A DNA stretch of 64,000 nt from Pardosa pseudoannulata (Eukaryota > Arthropoda > Arachnida > Araneae > Lycosidae), in contig CM063502.1 of NCBI GenBank assembly GCA_032207245.1, forward strand, positions 48,041,404 through 48,105,403, in the 5' to 3' direction. Shown in pieces: positions 61,861-64,000 of this stretch. The translations under genes were made by a program, and so were the position numbers. The first letter of the stretch is position 1. Every line of letters starts with the position of its first letter. The notes below the pieces were generated by a model. It was not told the DNA's origin, did not search any database, and was given only the letters and a program-made list of their open reading frames with translations.

Positions 61861-62042
61861 CGAACGATGGCCGAATGGTAGAGCGATACTCTTCGGAATA
61901 GGAGTTCGCAGGTTCGAATCACGCTATGGGCATGGCTGTTCGTAGACGTTCGGAATCGGCTTTAAGCAGTAGGTCCCGGTCTCATTAGCTCTTGTGTACA
62001 AAACAGTAGGCCGTAGCTCTCCAAACCAAACCAAACCAAACC
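61861..62042 (+). repeat. SINE-A copy, type II head, nested in SINE-M
   Basis: Begins GAACGATGGCCGAATGGTAG, carries a B-box-like GGTTCGAATCAC and ends with four AACC units. It splits the SINE-M body at a point that reads continuously in the 27.7-kb copy, and the host sequence resumes at TTTCAAACGATAC. Confidence 0.92.
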
Positions 62043-62190
62043 AATTTCAAACGATACAGCTGGAGGTGGCAAGCCAAGCCTGGGGTTATCTGTTGGATAA
62101 GTGCTTTTAAATAACGAGGAGCCACTTTGAGCATAAAGTCGTTCTTTGATCTTATCGGGACTCTTCAAACAAAAGGCGCACCCCTTAATA

Positions 62191-63339
62191 TGAGTAATTT
62201 CTAGCTTACGTGCTTGTCTTGTCAGAGTAGCTTAAGAAACTACAACAACAGCTTCTTTTGATCAATTAATTAATCGAAAAATGTTCAGGATTACCTTAAC
62301 AGTATGTCGTAATAAGTATCATGCTAGTATTTGCTAACAAAAGTTAAAATTACCAAAACTAGTGATTATTGTTAAGGTTTTAGATTACAGTGTCTCAAAG
62401 TAACTTTCAAATAATCCTTCGCGGAAATTTTGTAATCTTTCACGTATTCTCTTACATCTGAAATTCGTTTATTCTCTGTGAAAGGTTTTTATTCAAATTT
62501 CTACAAGAATAAACCTTTTTTTTATTTTCTGGAACGAAATAAAGGTAATTAATATTGATTCAGAATTTTTCTTTACATTTAAGAAATATTTTCTTTCTGG
62601 CGAAATATTGGGAAATAAAAGGAGTTTCAAATTTTTGCATTATATATTTCCTTTCCCGCTTCCGAGAATTCTCACAATATTTAAATGTGGACTGCGGGGT
62701 CGTCAGAGAAATAATTAAACTTCTTTCGATTTAAATTACGCTCCAAAGGCGGACAGTATATTGTATTATTATTATTATTTTCTATTACTAAAGAAGGAAA
62801 GCTTTTGTTGACATAGAGATACAGTATTAATTTTCCAGTTCATTTCAAAATTATGCTCCAGAGGGTAGCACATTAATTGATCCTTCTGTAAACCGTTTGC
62901 AGCGGGGCATATTTTTCTGACAGAGATAGTGAGTGCAACGCAAAAAAAAAGTTATTAAATCTCAAATTAACCAAGCGCACCCCTACAAATGGGTATACGA
63001 AATGAGAAACTTCAGTTTAAGATTTGGGTATTTAGGGAATGTTTGAAAAACTTAAATGGAAACTTTAATCTTTCTCACTCAACATAAAATAAGCGGTATA
63101 ACTATGTAAGAATTAAAAGAGGAAACTTATAGTATATTTTATGTAAAAAAATAATACAAATTACAAAGATAATAATATAAAAAATTACAAAGATAATAAA
63201 ATATTTTGAAAAAATATTCCCATTTATGTAACAAAAAAAGCACTAAAAATTTAAAACAGCGCATGAAGGATAAATTGTGTGAAAAGCTCCTATGCAAAAA
63301 ATATTAATCTCCTGATATAGGGAAATTGCTTGAGGAGAT
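62191..63339. other. A+T-rich stretch, nothing recognised
   Basis: Contains a short ATT trinucleotide run near 62765. The 62300-62540 part resembles 61250-61400 (see the preceding gap). No genes. Confidence 0.45.
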
Positions 63340-64000
63340 GCTATATTATAAGTGTCAGTTGTTATGACGCGTTATGCGACTAAAATAAAAGCGTGGGGCG
63401 CTCAATACATAACAGTTAACTATCACATTAGCATTTTAATATAAATACTCCCTTACACAATTATCTGTATTGAAAATGTTACTTTAACACTTATTCCAGC
63501 GGTGCCCAACGCTTTTAATTTTAGTCGCCTAACCCTTCATAACAACTGGCCATTATCCTATAGAAGGTCCTCGCGCAGTTTCTATATATCAGCACATTGC
63601 AATTTTAATATTATAAGTTTTCAGTTGTTATGACGCGTTATGCGATTAAAAAGCGTGGGGCGCTCAATACATAACAGTTAACTATCACATTAGCATTTTA
63701 ATATAAATACTCCCTTACACAATTATCTGTATTGAAAATTTTACTTTAACACTTATTCCAGCGGTGCCCAACGCTTTTATTTTTAGTCGCCTAACCCTTC
63801 ATAACAACTGGCCATTATCCTATAGAAGGTCCTCGCGCAGTTTCTATATATCAGCACATTGCAATTTTAATATTATAAGTTTTCAGTTGTTATGACGCGT
63901 TATGCGACTAAAAAGCGTGGGGCGCTCAATACATAACAGTTAACTATCACATTAGCATTTTAATATAAATACTCCCTTACACAATTATCTGTATTGAAAA
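63340..64000. repeat. ~262-bp satellite with hAT-like inverted ends, runs off the window
   Basis: GTTGTTATGACGCGTTATGCG recurs at 63358, 63624 and 63886 (periods 266 and 262 bp), so about two and a half units are visible. Each unit contains an inverted repeat of about 45 bp: CAGCGGTGCCCAACGCTTTT running to CATAACAAC, and the mirror segment from GTTGTTATGA to AAAAGCGTGGGGCGCTC. CAGNGGTGCCCAAC is the style of hAT transposon ends. Adjacent units are almost identical. The array may continue beyond 64000. Confidence 0.9.

Larger units (their letters stand above)
61565..62190 (+). repeat. SINE-M copy interrupted by two SINE-A copies
   Basis: Remaining SINE-M pieces are a probable B-box region (GGGTTATGAGGTCGACATTC, from about 61571), a body piece at 61781-61860 (TTAATGGCGACGGGCACAC and onwards), and the rest of the body and tail from 62043 (CGATACAGCTGGAGGTGGC, CCAAGCCTGGGG, CTCTTCAAACAAAAGGCG). 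Placed together they follow the order seen at 27.7 and 55.1 kb. The 5'-most part is poorly preserved. Confidence 0.7.

Overview
The window is repeat-dense, A+T-rich (roughly 70% by eye) eukaryotic nuclear DNA. Its tRNA-derived SINEs, Tc1/mariner, pogo/Tigger and piggyBac-like remnants, solo LTRs and long (AT)n microsatellites suggest an arthropod, most likely a chelicerate such as a spider. That assignment is an inference from repeat style, not from a marker gene. No intact host protein-coding gene is recognisable. All open frames are 140 codons or fewer, and nearly all are chance frames or pieces of transposons. I treat the window as intergenic or intronic sequence built from layers of mobile elements.

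Layout. 0-12 kb: (AT)46, a tRNA(Met)-like SINE, a 180-bp tandem repeat (8.4-8.9 kb) and a 458-bp tandem repeat (10.4-11.7 kb). 12-16 kb: a solo LTR set in an (AT)65 tract, a SINE, a TTAA-flanked MITE carrying a younger SINE with a perfect 13-bp target duplication, and a larger piggyBac-like element with a tiny acidic reading frame. 20-22 kb: a ~382-bp tandem duplication whose second copy is split by ~1.1 kb of sequence carrying two opposed SINEs. 22.6-24 kb: a dead Tc1-like transposon interrupted by a SINE and by an 81-bp TTAA MITE. 25-29.5 kb: degenerate direct repeats, another TTAA MITE candidate, a Met-type SINE split by a 218-bp GC-rich insert with a 16-bp target duplication, and a second locus of the 458-bp repeat. 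33.6-34.2 kb: an internally deleted mariner-like element. 36.8-37.7 kb: a foldback element with arms of ~300 bp. 39-47 kb: old SINE pieces, a second solo LTR beside (AT)31, and a deleted pogo/Tigger-like element. 52.8-55.4 kb: a non-LTR retrotransposon tail and three SINEs. 57-60 kb: a third solo LTR, a ~203-bp tandem repeat and a Tc1-like remnant. 61.6-62.2 kb: a Met-type SINE interrupted by two other SINEs. 63.3-64 kb: a ~262-bp satellite with hAT-like inverted ends that runs off the window.

How the parts relate. The interest lies in insertion order: SINEs sit inside DNA transposons and inside each other, and TTAA MITEs sit inside a Tc1 coding region. Three SINE families are named here for convenience. 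SINE-A has a tail rich in AACC and two alternative tRNA-like heads on one shared body. SINE-M has a tRNA(Met)-like head. SINE-T is the copy at 53.6 kb. None of the elements looks autonomous, and every transposase or reverse transcriptase trace is broken.
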